A DNA stretch of 64,000 bases from Saposhnikovia divaricata (GCA_036435485.1 CM071596.1:19122001-19186000), one strand, 5' to 3'. Counted from the stretch's first letter, positions 34,601 through 47,650 are shown. Notes: generated by a model from the letters alone, not told the origin. Numbers and translations are program-made.

Positions 34601-37600
34601 CTCGGCAATTGTTGTAAAGTAACTATTCCGCAGTTCACCTCTTTCTTAGAACATGCAGTGCTGTTCTTCTGTTTAACTTGTAGTTGTCGTAATGCAGGTT
34701 GGACGATGCATACATGTGCAGATTACGAGGATTAATGAAAGTACCAATGACTTAGTTCTTAGCGAAAAGGAGGCGTGGGTTGGTCTTTAACTCAGCTTCA
34801 TGCAATACCAACTTTTCCTGTTTGTACATAATGCTTAACTAGTTAACTTCATGTCCACTTAACAGAGTCTGCTACATCTCAAAGAGGGAACACTTTTGGA
34901 CGGTACGGTTAAAAATATATTCCCTTATGGTGCTCAAATAAGGATAGGTGACAGTAATAGAAGGTATGCAGTGATTTTGTAATTTTAGCTGGGACATTTC
35001 TCCTGGATTTAATGCAGACTTGCTTTCTTTGTTTATTTGTTATGCAATTGTAGCTGTTACTAGTAATGAAACTAAAGTGTAAATAATGAAACAAAAATTA
35101 AGATGAAGAGCTTCATGGAAGTACAACAAATAAAATGATATAGTAACTAACTAGTTTAATTAAATAAGGGATACTAGAAGTGAGTAATGTAGAAAATTGA
35201 TCTCATAGGTGGTGCTTCTTGTGATGTCATAATACTGTAGTTTGTCCAAAACATCTCGACTATTGACTTGCATCGCTGAATCAAAGAAAATTGTTAAACT
35301 AGGTCCCTCCTTCCTTTGGAGAATTGCAACAAATGGTAAAATTGGGTCCCTTCCTCTAATATCTGTCCAACGCATGCACGCTAACACTTTATATCACTTA
35401 ATGATCATGTGCATATTATGAGTGTTGGCAACTCTACTATGTTTGCACTTGACTATGTAAAAGATAGTGATAAGGCAAGTAGATGTCCTACCCAAGGAAA
35501 GAGATCTGTTGTTCAGTAATGTTTGTATGAAAGTATCCTTGTGGTGTTTGCTTGCGGTTTTTACTCCATGAAAATAAATCCACTTTGAAATGACAAGAAA
35601 TAATCAATGCTATAAGTTAACTTATGTAAAACGAGTTTGAACAAGATTTAAGGAGATACAGTATGTGACCCAAGTAGTACGCATACTCATGCAAATCATA
35701 TTAAGCTAATACAAGAAAGAGATCACCAACACTCATTGACCAGGGGAGTTAATGAATCAGATAAACCCTTATTATTGTACTGATTATACTTATAAAGTGA
35801 AGCACATAATGTGGTTCTCTTGGTTTTGGTAACATTAGTTTTATCCATGAAAAGAATTGAAGCTTGATAGGTCGGAACAAATCCAAGGTTTACTTGATAT
35901 TTATGCTTTAAACCAAAGTTTACCTTCCATCATAATCTAGAATTCACATATTAGCCTGTCATAATGAGAATTTTAATTAAACCAAAATTGATAAAAAATG
36001 GTATTTTGGGGATACTTGCACGTGATGGTTGTACATGCCATATGTTGGGTTTTAGAGGGATGGTGCGTGTAGTGCTTAATATATTGAGAAGATAAAAAAG
36101 AGAGTATATTAATACATATATTAGCTCTTTTTCCTAAGTACAACAATTCGTATCAACCTATTTACACTTATAGGTTGACATACATAATTAGAAAATAGAT
36201 TAAAAACCATCAGTATCTAATGGTAGTTAATAAATAATGTTTAAACCATATTTGATTTAATAGTTTATTATTTAACAATTAATAATAGTTCATCTTATTT
36301 ACTAAACAGAGATGTTCCTCATTATTCAACACTCCTACTTGAAGAACTTCTTTTGTATGCCGAGCTTATTCCTGTGCGTTTGGAAGTCATTTGTAAAAAT
36401 ATCAACTAATTGCTCTTCTGCAATAAAGTGAACTAGGTTTAGTAATTAAAATAGACTATTATTAATTTTTAAATAATAAACCATTACATTATATATGGTT
36501 TAAAACATTATTTATTCATTGCCATTAGACATTGATTGTGTTTAATCTATTTTTGTAATTATGTATGTCAACCTTTAAGTATATATAGGTTGATACAAAT
36601 TGTTGTACTTAATTAAATGATTTAATATATTTATTAATGCACATTCTCTCTTTTTTCTTCTCAATAATATATTAAGCACTACCAACACTATCACTCTAAA
36701 ACCCAACATTTGGTATCAGTGCCTCAACGATTAAGAAGGCATTTTCCGCAATATCAATAAAAATAACAATGACATTTTTTTGGTGCAAATCATCAACAAG
36801 CTATTCCACTCATTAGCGAAGAAAATTATAAATCTTGGAGTATCAAAATGAAAGTTGTCCTACAAGCAACACAACTGTGGGATATTGTGGATAAATGCAT
36901 ACCTCAAATTGAGGCTACTACTAGCATACACACATTTGCTAGCACACAAACATGTACACAAGTTGATTGGATGTAAAAAAAAATGCCGAGGGATTGGCCA
37001 AAATTCATATTGCAGTTACAGGTACAGTATTTCTCAGAATAATGAATGTTACCCCAACAAAGCAAGCGTAGGATATTTTAAAAGCAGAATTTGAATGAAA
37101 TGTGAAAACAACAAATATTAGGCTTCAATCTTCTTGATGTGAATTTGAGAACCTCAAGATGAAATATGGAGAAAGACTTAAGGATTACTCTTCTCGAATG
37201 ATTAAGGTGGTGAACAAATTAAAATCAAAAGGCGAAAATATAACTGACCAAAGAATCGTAGAGAAAATGTTTGTTAGTATGTTTGAAGTATATGATACAG
37301 TTGTAATTGTGATAGAAGAATCCAAAGATCTCACACAGTTAAGTATCTCGGAATTAATAGCGTCACTACAAATTCATGAAGATGGGATGTCCGGAAGGAA
37401 CAAAGCATCCGGAGAAGGAGCTTTCCGGTCAAAACACAAAATATCATCCTTCAAACAAAATAAAAAAGGAGGCACATCAGATCAATGTAGTCCTTATGCC
37501 AATAAATGGAAAGAACTCATAGGTCATATCCTTCTATCTTCATGAATTTGTGACGCTATTAATTCCATGATACTTAATTGTGTGAGATCTTTGGATTCTT

Positions 37601-40600
37601 CTTTCACAGTTACAACTGTATCAAATATTTCGGATAAACTAACAAACATTTTTTCTACAACTCTTTGGTCAGTAATATTTTTGTCATTTGATTTTAATTC
37701 GTTCACCAACTTAATCATTCGAGAGGAGTAATCCTTAAGTATTTCTCCATCTTTCACTTAAGGTTCTCAAATTCATGTCTAAGAGATTGAAGCCTAATTT
37801 TTGTTCTCTCATTTCCTTCAAATTTTGCTTTTAAGATATCCCACGCTTGCTTTGCCGGGGTAACATTCATTATTCTGGGAAATATTGTACTTGTAACTGC
37901 AAGATGAATTTTGACTAATGCCTTAGCATCTTTTTTGCATCCAATCAACTTGTGTAGATGTTTGTGTGCTAGCAGATGTCTGTATCCTAGTAGAAGCCTC
38001 AGTTTGAGGTATGCTTTTATGCACAATATCCCACAATTGTATTTCTTGCAGGACAACTTTCATTTTGATACTACAAAATTTATAATTTTCTCCATTAATG
38101 AGTGGAATAGCTTGTTGATGATTTGCACCAAATAAATGTCATGGTTATTTTTATAGATATTGAGGAAAATGTCTTCTTGATCATTGAGGCTCTGATACCA
38201 AATGTTGGGTTTTAGAGTGGTAATGCTTAATATATTGAGAAGATAAAAGAGAGAGAATGTGTGTTAATATATATATATATATCAAATCTTTTTCTTAAGT
38301 ACAACAATTTGTATCAACCTATATATACCTTGGAGTAGGATCAAATACAAACTTTCCTTAAATAAAAACTTACAAACTTTTTTTGTTCAATAGATTTATA
38401 ACTTACGTTCAACATCATTTATTATATAATAATTAGTATTTCAATTAATAAACGTAATTTAATTCTTCAATATTCATCAGGGGTTCACCAATACCAAAAT
38501 TAGGGTATAGAAATATGAAATTATATTTATTTAATATAGGTTGCGTTGAACCGTAGTTACAAATTTGTTCGAATAAATATTATATAATTTTCAATTATCG
38601 TTTTGGGGTTCACCAATGCCAAAATAGAATATAGAAATATAAAATATTATAATATAATTTTCTTATACCAATGTAAATTTATCTATATATTTGGATTCGG
38701 TATAACTGTTATATATAACTATTATTCAACAGATGATGTTGAACTCAAGTTATATATTTGTCGAACACTCGTTATAAAAAAATTATATTTCTTGTAAGAA
38801 ATGTTGCAAATATGTTTTTAATAAGTTGTAAAATGTTATAAATATGTTTTTGTTATAAATTATGTTAACCCAAGTTATAAATCTGTTGAAAAAAAAATGT
38901 TTGTAAGTTTGTATTTAAGAAAGTTTTTACTAGAACTCACCCTATATACTTATAGCTTGAGTACATAGAACATAGATTAAACACAATCAATGTCTAATGA
39001 CAATTAATCATAGATTAAACACAATCAATGTTTCTTAATGACAATTAATCAATAATATTTTAAACCATATATAATGTAATGGTTTATTATTTAACAATTA
39101 ATAATAGTTTATTTTTTTTACTAAACCTAGTTTACCGTGAAACAGAAGAGCAGTTAACTAATATTTATACAAATCACTTCCAAAAGCAATGTTTGAATCT
39201 CTTAAGAATAAGCTCCGCATACGAAAAAAGTTATTCAAGGAGGAGTGTTGTATAATCCTAATGAGTTGCTCAAATAACGTATATATCTTTTTTTTACTTG
39301 ATTTTCTTGAAATAATCTTAAATAAATAATAAAAATTAGATAAATAAGTGGGTGAAGGACCTAAATAATTAAAAATAAATGGTGATGGCCCAAAATACAG
39401 CGGAACAACGGTCCTTTTTATAGACGGGACACGCGGACACGCTGTTGCGTGTACCGTGTCCTGAGACACGCTAGAGCGTGCTCCGTATTATTTGAGACAC
39501 TTTTCTGGCAGTGCCGTGTTATGGTCACACGCTATTATAGTTGGCGGGTTCTTTGTTTGATACGCTGTACATAAAACCGTGTCTGAAGACACGCTACTGC
39601 AACTAGCGTATTACCAGTCTCCTTCATTCTGCAAAAAACTCGATTCTCTCTCTCTCTGCCTGGCGATTTCAAAGCCGATTCCCGACCAAAGTTCGGCAGC
39701 TCCGTTCGTCTCTTAACGTATCTTTCCGTTTATGATATATATCATTCGAATCATCTTTCGACGATCTACAACCCTATACCCTTCTCAATTCATTCCTTAT
39801 GCCGGATTTAAAACCCCCAATTCGAACCTTATTTTCCGTCAAATCGGAAAACGCCCCTGCGGGGCCGATTGAAAGAGACATGGGGGGAGAGAGATACAGA
39901 CGAGAGAGAGATAGAGGATGGAGGAAGGGAGATGGAGAGACGATGGTGATGGTGGTGGTGCGGAGAAAGAGATGACTGGAGAGATCGAGAGACCACCGAG
40001 AGAGAGGGGATTGAGAGACTTGGGACACGCTACACGCAGTAGCGTGTTCCGTAGGTAGATAGGGCCAATCAATCCGAAAATGGGTATTTTGGACCATGGG
40101 GTAGTGAAAAAGAGGTATTTTGGTTATTTTCTCTAAGTAAATTAATTTTTAATAATAAGTGAAATCCCGTTTTGATGATACTTGGGTACCAAATTTGATT
40201 TAATCTCCATTTTGATTTTACCCCGATCTCCCCTACTACTCTATATGTTCATAATAAAATAATAGAATACTTGAAATTCTTTTTAAATTTCAGTTATTTT
40301 ATTAAAAACTATTGAGTTGCACAAGTATAATTTATTTTTAATTTTATAATTATGATTTTACAATATTATAAAGTATTTATTGACCTTCATTTTCTTTATC
40401 ATATTACAAATGATTTTGATGTAGTTGTTTCATTTAGTTGTAAATAAATAAAATAAAACATTTTCATGTTTTATTGGAAAGACTGAAGTATTTGGAAAAA
40501 TATAATTATTAATAATATACAAAAAATGTAATGTCACTCTAACAAAAATAAACCAAAGTTTTTAATAATATTATTAATATTATAATACAAAATAAAATAA

Positions 40601-41985
40601 CATTTTAAGATTAATCAAGATAATAAATTGGTAACCAATTTAAAAAATTCTCTCGGACCCGTGTGTGGCACTGGTTATAATCTAGTTTTTATTAATATAC
40701 ATTCTCTCTCTTTTATCTTCTCAATATATTAAGCACTACCAGCACTATCACTCTAAAACCCAACACCATTTCTATGATTTCTTGCATATTTTTAACTGCC
40801 TAGGATGATATTTGTCGTAAATGTTTTTAACTACATACTTGAAATTTATGCATTGTCGTCTGTACTTGGTTTCAGTGGATTGCTGCATATTTCAAATATT
40901 ACTCGAGAACGAGTCTCTTCTGTGGGGGACTTGCTGGCAGTTGATGAAAAGGTCAAAGTTTTGGTTATAAAGTCGATGTTTCCTGGCAAAATATCTCTTA
41001 GGTAAGTAAGAAATGAGTTCGATTTTTCTTTGTCAGTTATTTTTATCTGCTGCGTTGAGACTAGCATCTTACAAAATGCATTTGCGAATTTTCTCGTATG
41101 TTCAGGCTGAATACTTCCAAATTTTATTTTCTCCCAAAGTAATTATTTCCTAGTTTATTAGAATCTTTTGATGAAATCTGCGTTGAAAAGGTTATAGCAG
41201 AGCAATTTAATTTGCCTGTTTAGTGTCTGGACGGATCACGAGTTGGGTGAACCAAATAAAAATTCGTCAACTAAATCTGCATGCCATGCTTTTTATACTT
41301 CTCCTCAATTAAAAAAAGGAGAGAATGGAAAAGAAAGGAGAGAAAATTTTAAAATTTTCTTTGTGGCGTGCTCCCAATTGTTTTTTGGAGAGAAGAAAAG
41401 AAGGGAGAGAACTTCAATTTGAAGTTGTTTCTGGAAAGTGTATTACAATAAGGATCCTCAAACCCTTCTCTTTTGAACAAAATTATAATCTTACAGTATA
41501 AAGTGGTGGCTGTTATCATAATTTTACATATACATCTATGGTTACAGTCATCGAAAAGCTATAATTTACATTTTCTTTCGTCACGTTGCAGTACTGCTGA
41601 ACTTGAGAGTGAGGCCGGATTGTTTGTGTCAAACAAAGAGGTACCATAAATTGTCTTATTACACATCTGAAAGTCTTTTGGCACGTCTTTTATGACATCA
41701 TAACATTAATTTTTTCCTGAGTACTAGCTAGTAATGTGTTATTAACACATTGACCCTTTATTTTGGTAGAGAGTATTTTCCGAGGCTGAGATGATGGCAA
41801 AAAAGTACAGGCAGAAGCTACCAAAAGTCTCGGCAGCTCGGAACTTAGAAACCTTTCCTGATGATACCCTTCCGTTCGAAGATAATGAAAAACTATTTTC
41901 AAATTGGACATGGTTCGAATTTGAAAGAGATGATAAAACCAGTGATCCTACCCAAGAATCTGAAGTTAAGTTAAAACACATCTAG
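31654..41985 (+). CDS. RLSB: Plastid S1-domain RNA-binding protein, RLSB/PDE338-like
   Basis: Eight coding exons with GT..AG introns and matching phase: 31654-32556, 33835-33909, 34018-34089, 34698-34778, 34866-34963, 40876-41001, 41592-41640 and 41770-41985, giving 539 residues. The first ~60 residues are rich in Ser, Thr and Asn, as in a chloroplast transit peptide. An acidic linker follows (VSSEESESDEVEEEG). Three S1-type segments lie at about 178-300 (PKPGDFVVGVVVSGNENK), 303-375 (DVKITEWNSNGLLTRIEGL) and 382-453 (LLDGTVKNIFPYGAQIRI, GLLHISNITRERV). Order and C-terminus (AEMMAKKYRQKLP, NWTWFEFE) fit RLSB/PDE338 (At1g71720), reported to bind rbcL mRNA in chloroplasts. The ATG at 31,654 starts the transit peptide. 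Intron 5 (34,964-40,875, 5.9 kb) is filled with transposons, yet exon frames are intact. Confidence 0.92.
32937..32974. other. Short hairpin in intron 1 of the RLSB-like gene
   Basis: GTGACTGTATG and CATACAGTCAC pair perfectly around a short loop that itself contains GTAC..GTAC. No run of T follows, so it is not a terminator; it may be the tip of an old MITE. Confidence 0.5.
33533..33730. repeat. Two-copy 99 bp tandem duplication in intron 1
   Basis: Copies start at 33,533 and 33,632 with GGGTATGAGGCAATTTG and end with GATTTATGATCAATGCTG; they differ by very few bases. A run of about 13 G sits immediately before them (33,515-33,528). Confidence 0.9.
36775..37480 (+). pseudogene. Copia gag fragment (UBN2 type), plus strand
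   Basis: Recognisable pieces, in two frames with stops between them, are LISEENYKSWSIKMKVVLQ, YGERLKDYSSRMIKVVNKLK and IVEKMFVSMFEVYDTVV, then LTQLSISELIASLQIHEDG. These are typical of the UBN2/gag region of copia elements that follows a Met-type primer site. No pol follows. It forms the left arm of an inverted repeat with 37,528-38,200. Confidence 0.8.
37528..38150 (-). pseudogene. Copia gag fragment (UBN2 type), minus strand
   Basis: Two open pieces (37,754-38,056 and 37,524-37,757) give MNVTPAKQAWDILKAKFEG, LRHEFENLK, DYSSRMIKLVNELKSN and VEKMFVSLSEIFDTVV. It is the same family as the facing plus-strand copy but better preserved. It ends at HEDR where the inverted repeat closes. The gag is truncated and no pol is present. 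Confidence 0.8.
38333..38942. mobile_element. MULE-like TIR element inside the minus-strand LTR piece
   Basis: It interrupts the LTR between CAACCTATATATAC and CTATATACTTATAG, consistent with a target duplication of about 9 bp. Its ends are inverted for about 75 bp (AAACTTTC.TTAAATA, AAACTTACAAAC, AGATTTATAACTT); the right end read inward begins GGGTGAGTTCTAG. Inside, a ~115 bp unit with GGTTCACCAAT(A/G)CCAAAAT is duplicated. No transposase. Confidence 0.65.
39360..40130. mobile_element. Second copy of the ACACGCTAC-type element
   Basis: Starts near GGTGATGGCCCAAAATAC and ends near TTTGGTTATTTTCTCTAA. It holds GACACGCTGTTGC, GAGACACGCTAGAGC, GTCACACGCTATT, GAAGACACGCTACTGC and GACACGCTACACGCAGTAGC motifs. 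It shares end sequences and a central stretch with 4588-5430. The minus-strand ORF at 39,774-40,097 is low-complexity Ser/Pro/Leu and not convincing as a protein. Confidence 0.55.
40240..40685 (+). mobile_element. Helitron-like mini-element, ~446 bp
   Basis: Possible 5' end TCTATATGTTCATAATAAAA at 40,240 and a 3' end with ACCCGTGTGTGGCACTGGT, eight bases and CTAG at 40,682-40,685. The hairpin has mismatches. The 5' base is preceded by C rather than A, so that end is uncertain. Confidence 0.5.
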
Positions 41986-44721
41986 CCAGGAAAGAGTCCG
42001 AGAGGCCTTTTCAACTGCATGTCTAACACTAGGAAAAATTGGAAAAAGTAACCAATAGGAGAGCTGGTCGCGAACAAGGTATTTTTGTATGTTTAAAAGC
42101 ATTGTAAATTTGAATTATAAATCAAGACACTTTCAATTGAATGCCACAAGGCCCGAATTTCATTCATTTTTCTCCCCTTGTCCCAGAAATTGTGTACAAG
42201 ATTACCATGGATCTGGTCTCCCTTTTATATGTATCACTGTATCAGCAATTGCATATAGTCTGTATGTTGAGTCTGTATAGCACAAACCAGTGATTTAATA
42301 ATTACTTACCATTCTATTATTCGACTTCACTTCATTGATTCATTGTCAGTGAATGCGACTTCATTTTATTTTATTTTCCTGTAGATGCGATAATATGTTT
42401 AATTCATTTGCAACTGTTCTTTTATATCTAGTTCTATAATCTTCAAACAATGTGATATATCACTATCGTATTATTTTGTGTATTAGAGGGTGTATAAGGT
42501 AAAGAAAGTTCTCCCTCCCTGCTTCAAGCAGAGTGGTTTGCTTGTGGATATCACATTAAGCTTGTAGAAAGTTGGCTCTAAAGATTCACCAAACTAATAT
42601 ATACACACACTTGAAACACATACATGTGTGTGAATTGTGATGTGTTAGTGCCCCTGTGTGACAGACCTATCACCTATTCTAAGTTTAGGGTTCTGGGCTC
42701 CATGAATCTAATAATGAACTATAGCTAGAGCAAAACCACTGCAAAGTTACAAAACATAGTAGACTTTAACCAACTAGCTGCTTAAACTATGTGTTTGGCA
42801 TGATTGAAGTTTAACAATACAAGAAGATTGCATATGGAGCAATAATTAGAGATAATAGAGGGAGCAAGATGCATAAAACTCTGGATGTATGGACAAGAAT
42901 TAGGCAGCATCAATGGCACTATATTGTAATAAATCAAGTACTTTGTCAGTTAACTGTAGTTAAGTGTAGGCATGTTCCCTGTGGAGTGCCATTGTTGAGT
43001 GTAGACTTGTGTTGTGTCCATGTTGGTGGGGTCAAAAGTCTAAATTTCCATCTTCAATTTTCCATACTTCATTAGTTCTTTCGGCTAACTGGCTATTGCT
43101 AATGAAAAGTTGCTCAATGTCTCCCCGCTTTAGAACCTCACTTGGCAGCACTAGGGTGTCAATGTCACCACACAAACCCGACTCGAACACGAACCAATTA
43201 TCGTCAAAAAGTAGTTCGAAAAATTATATGAGTACGATAAGATTAAATTTTTAACATGAATACGACCCAAAACTCGAAAAATCTATATACTACTTTCACC
43301 ACGTTATTTTGCCAGCATCCTCCAACCACAAAGTGGGCACATGAACCACTATTGAATGTGTGCTCATGTATACATATTATGAAGCATACAAGTCTACGAA
43401 ATCTGTGAAAATTTAATTTGATTTTTTTACTGAATCTTAATCTACACTTAAATCATTAATATGCATGTCCTTCTCAGTCAATTAAGTGAAGATCTTTCAC
43501 ACACATATTACAGATATATAGCTTAGGTTACACTATTTGTAGTACTAGTACTAACATAATATGATTCTGTGTGACAAGATTTAATTGTGTACATTTGACT
43601 TGTTAATTGAGTGACATGAACTCCAAGTAGCTTTCCTGGTAGAAGAACCATGTGATCAGTCCTAGCTCCAAGAAGATACTCTTTCAAAGTTTACAATCAC
43701 CTAGTTATTCTGTGTCATGGATATACTGCTTATACCATAACCATATCCAGATATCTTTTTCATTACTATTGTACTAGTGTTCAAATATATCTCGTAATCT
43801 TACGAATATGATGCGGAAGTTTTGTGCATGACGGATTTTTAAATGATTCGAAGTCGACTAACCAAGAACTAGCATAGTAAGGTGAAAATTCAAAATTGCA
43901 CATAAAATTAGAGTTCCATAGAATTCCTAAACAACAACTTCAGGGTTAGACTTATAAAGAATTAGAAACACCCATATCAAAATGTTCTTTTCTTGGTTGA
44001 TACAATACATATCACATAAAGTACTAATTAAGCCATTTCAAGATTAGTGACATTAATGAGTGAAATTATATTTTGTTTTGGATAAACACAAGTAGTACTA
44101 GTACTATAACAAGTCAAAACCTAAAACCCTAAAGTAGACCAACCCAACAAAATAAAATAAAACTCCTAAATCGTTTTATGTGCCTTAATTTATTGGGAGC
44201 CTCACTTCATGTGATTCTAGTATTTGTATATTCTACTTGTATCTCTCTTTAGCCCTACTCCCAAAACACCTCCACTACTGCTCATCGATTAACCAAACAC
44301 CACCCTTCATTTTTTTTTTTTTTTACCCTGTTTTTCAATTTTATCATTTCTTGTTAGCAGCTTTACTGTACAGCCATGATAGAATCATTTTTACTGTACA
44401 GCAACAAGTTTTTACATATTTCGAATTTTAATGAGGATTATAAAAAGGGTGACCGTTAATGAGGATTATAAAAAGAGTAAAATGTACAATTAGCAAGATA
44501 ATTATAGTTTGATTTGAGATAAGATATAAAATTATAAAAGTGGTTTAGTTGGTAAAAATCCATCCCTTTTTTGCTTTTCACAGACCCCAAAGCTGCCTCA
44601 CTCACACCCTTGTATCATAAACTCTCCTATTCCCTAGGTTGCACTCTGCCAAACTTCTTCAATTTACTACTACTACTTGTGAGTTGTGACCAATATTACG
44701 TAAAAATTAAAATCTTTTTTT
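41986..44721. other. Intergenic DNA downstream of the RLSB-like gene
   Basis: 41,986-42,300 is the likely 3' UTR. I recognise no gene in the rest. 43,145-43,260 (AGGGTGTCAATGTCACC..CCCGACTCGAAC) resembles the end of a common hAT-type plant repeat. 44,428-44,480 has two copies of TAATGAGGATTATAAAAAG. Confidence 0.45.
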
Positions 44722-45105
44722 GAGCATCTCCAACCCTACACACCTATTAGCTAAACTTGATGATATGGCATAATTTTTAGATAATATACATAATTTTTCT
44801 TCTCCAACCATGTTTCCTGTTAGTTAAATTTTTAGATAATCATCTTGACATCCTCTATATTTGGAGGACATCTATAATATATAGATAATATCTATAATTC
44901 ATTATCTCCACTTATATCGTGACACATCATCGATCTTATTTACTTATATATATATATATTATTAAAATAATAATAAAATACTATTTTTAAAATATAGCTA
45001 TTCATTATAGCTAATACCATTGGAGTAAAACATCTTAAAGTTCAGCAAATTTTTAGATAATCATTATATAACTAATGATTTTAGCTATTACTGTTGGAGA
45101 TGCTC
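44722..45105. mobile_element. PIF/Harbinger-like (Tourist) MITE, 384 bp
   Basis: Ends GAGCATCTCCAAC and GTTGGAGATGCTC; internal blocks TTTTAGATAAT and AATACCATTGGAGTAAAA are shared with the 30,713-31,109 copy. The target duplication is degenerate. Confidence 0.75.
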
Positions 45106-46146
45106 GTTAGAGTTGGCTATTTCTTTTAGTACATTTAAATTGTAATTTTTAATTCTTATGTTAGATTTTAACATGTTTAATATCTGTAGAGTAAATAGTA
45201 AAATGATGTCTGAATTTTATCAATAATTTTAAATTTACAATATATTGGTCAAACATTATTTTTACATTTTTACGTTTTAGTATCATAAATTTGAAAAATG
45301 GTTCTTAGCCATCATTCTAAAACGTAAAAACAATGTTTAATCAATATATTATAAATTTAAAATTTCAATCACCACAATGTAAAATCGAATAAAATTTAAT
45401 CACAAATCTGTAATTTATTCATATATGTAAGTATATGATATCATAATACAAGTCATGTAATGTAAGCTGTAGGAGCTTGTTTTTCTGTTGATAGAACTTC
45501 TGGTGTGGGAGATTGTAATCGCAGTTTTTTTTTTCTGCTGCGTCTGTTAATTTAGAAAAATTATTTGTTAACGGCATGTTTGTTAATTTAGGTAGATTTT
45601 TTGATGCGGGGCTGGTAAAATTTTTGCAACCATTAAAGCCATTAAGTTAACGTCGTTTTTAATATGAAAATGTCATTTTTATATGATCACCTAATTCAAC
45701 GATGATTTTCTTAGCGAGATCCAGGAATTTATTGTTGAAGAAGAGTATATCCATTGCAAATTTTGTAATTTTTATAAGAAGACAAGAATACGAAGTTTTG
45801 GACTAAATATGTTAGGGGTGTGATTTAAATCGAGCCAGCTCGAACTCAACTCGAAAAAGTCAGTTCAACTTGGATCGAACTTGTTATCACATTATAATAT
45901 TAAATTAATTATTTATATTTTTATACACGACGTAATGATTAGTAATTCGAGTCAAAAAAATTTTACATGCTCGACTTTTAAAATTCAATTAATATTATAA
46001 ATTGTTATTAAAATATCAAAATATATCTGATATTACAATTAGTCTATATTACTTCGATTGATCTTTTGATCGATCCTTAGTTGTCAGTGATCAAGTTCAA
46101 TTTCTGAATTTTACTTCCATATATTTTGTCTTTGTATTATAAACTA

Positions 46147-46535
46147 CTAGCTTATAGCTCGTGCAAAGCACGGTTTACTTTCAAATATTTTTAAAATTAT
46201 ATGATTAAACAAAATAGAGTATAATAATTTATTATGGTTATAATTTAATTTTGTAATATTAAATAATAAAATTTTTAGTAATAATAATAGTTATTTAATA
46301 AATGATATGTATTGTTTAGAACTAATAATATAAAATCTTAATGTAAATTTGTTGTTGACGGGATTCGAACCTTGGATCTTTAGAATAGAGATTTAAATAT
46401 AGAATATTATTTATTATTAGATTTAATGGTTATTATCTATTTACTAAATATCTAACGATCACTATTCTTTTAAATAGTTGAACCAAATAACCAAATTATA
46501 CTTTAATTTGCTTATTATATATTAGTAAGTATAGA
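46147..46535 (-). mobile_element. Mini-Helitron, ~389 bp
   Basis: Minus strand: 5' TCTATACTTACTAATATATAATAAGC at 46,535 (first 20: TCTATACTTACTAATATATA), 3' hairpin CCGTGCTTTGCACG and CTAG at 46,147-46,150 followed by T. An internal GGTTCGAATCCCGTC looks like a tRNA T-arm/box B. Confidence 0.65.
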
Positions 46536-47650
46536 TAGATAACAGCAAGATAATAACATCATAAACTTGTTGTATGCAATATTTCTATTAAATTATAAAT
46601 AAAATTTATAAAACTACTAATGACTCTCAGGGTAGAGTGCTTATTTGCCTATTTTGAAAAAATAAAACACATATAAGCTCACAATCAAAAAAAATTCACA
46701 TTTTATTATTCTTATCATCATCATTTACTACTTAATATGCTTAAATAGTTAGATGCACAATCTGTAATAAAAATAAATTTATCGGTAAATATATATGAAG
46801 TAATAGAATAAACTAAAAGTTTACTTAATTGAATGGAAAAATTGATTATTGAAATCATAAAATGTAAAATTTTGAAAGTTTATTATCATATGAAATTTGG
46901 GGAAAAATTTAGGTTAAACTTGAAAAGGAAATAATATACTCCCCCAACGAGTTACTTACGCTTGGGACCGAGGACTCGACACCCATTTTATGGCTCTTAT
47001 GAAGTATAGTTGAAAGGCATATGACATAGCCTATTTGTAGTTCGAGGACTCAACTCAACTTAAACTTAGTTTGTAATAAGTAAATAACTTTAACTGTCAC
47101 AGGAATCTCAGGAGGTACTATCTGTCAGAAGAAAAACCCTAAAGTCAATCTATAGTTTTGATGTTTTACACTGGAAGAAGTTCAGATTGCTGATCAAGCC
47201 TCAGTATAGCATCAAAGAAGTGGATTTATTTCTAAGACAGAGATTTCTACAGTGACAGGTTCAGACAGTATACAGTGAAGTACAAGAAGGAGAAAGAGAT
47301 GAGAAGAAAAATGAATCACATTATTAATGTGAAAATTAAAGGACAGTCATTGAGGTTAGTCGTTCATGAACCAGACAGTACATGGAACGTCAACAAAATA
47401 TTCAGTGGTATTCCTTTATTACTTTCAGTGATTCAGAAAAGAATTAAGACAATCCAAGGATATATAATTATTCTTGTTTAATTAATTTAAATCAAGTAGT
47501 CAATTTAATTAATTAATTAATTCATTTTGAATTAATTCTTTAATTAAATTAATTATTAGATTAATTAAATCAGATTAATTATTTAAGTAAGAATAAATTA
47601 AAATGATTATTTATTAATCAATTTTAATTTAATTCTGAAAAATGAACTAG

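Larger units (their letters stand above)
36043..40765. mobile_element. Composite of inverted copia LTR and gag pieces in intron 5
   Basis: Starts TGTTGGGTTTTAGAG and ends CTCTAAAACCCAACA, flanked by CCATA (36038-36042) and CCATT (40766-40770), a near-perfect 5 bp duplication. Four LTR pieces are present: minus (36043-~36330), plus (~36437-36708), minus (38203-38332 plus 38943-~39127) and plus (~40690-40765). Primer sites follow the inner LTR ends: TGGTATCAG at 36,711 and its complement ending at 38,200. gag pieces face each other at about 37,386-37,527. A MULE-like, a Helitron-like and an ACACGCTAC-type element lie inside. The whole occupies most of intron 5 of the RLSB-like gene. Confidence 0.75.

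Noticed and set aside
39774..40097. Minus-strand Ser/Pro/Leu-rich open frames
   Set aside because: Low-complexity AGAGAG-rich DNA inside the ACACGCTAC-type element; no domain, and overlapping frames are equally open.
47275..47481. 68-codon open frame repeated at 59,531-59,737
   Set aside because: It lies in both LTRs of the SIRE element, starts at GTG, and has no recognisable motif; it is duplicated LTR sequence, not a gene.
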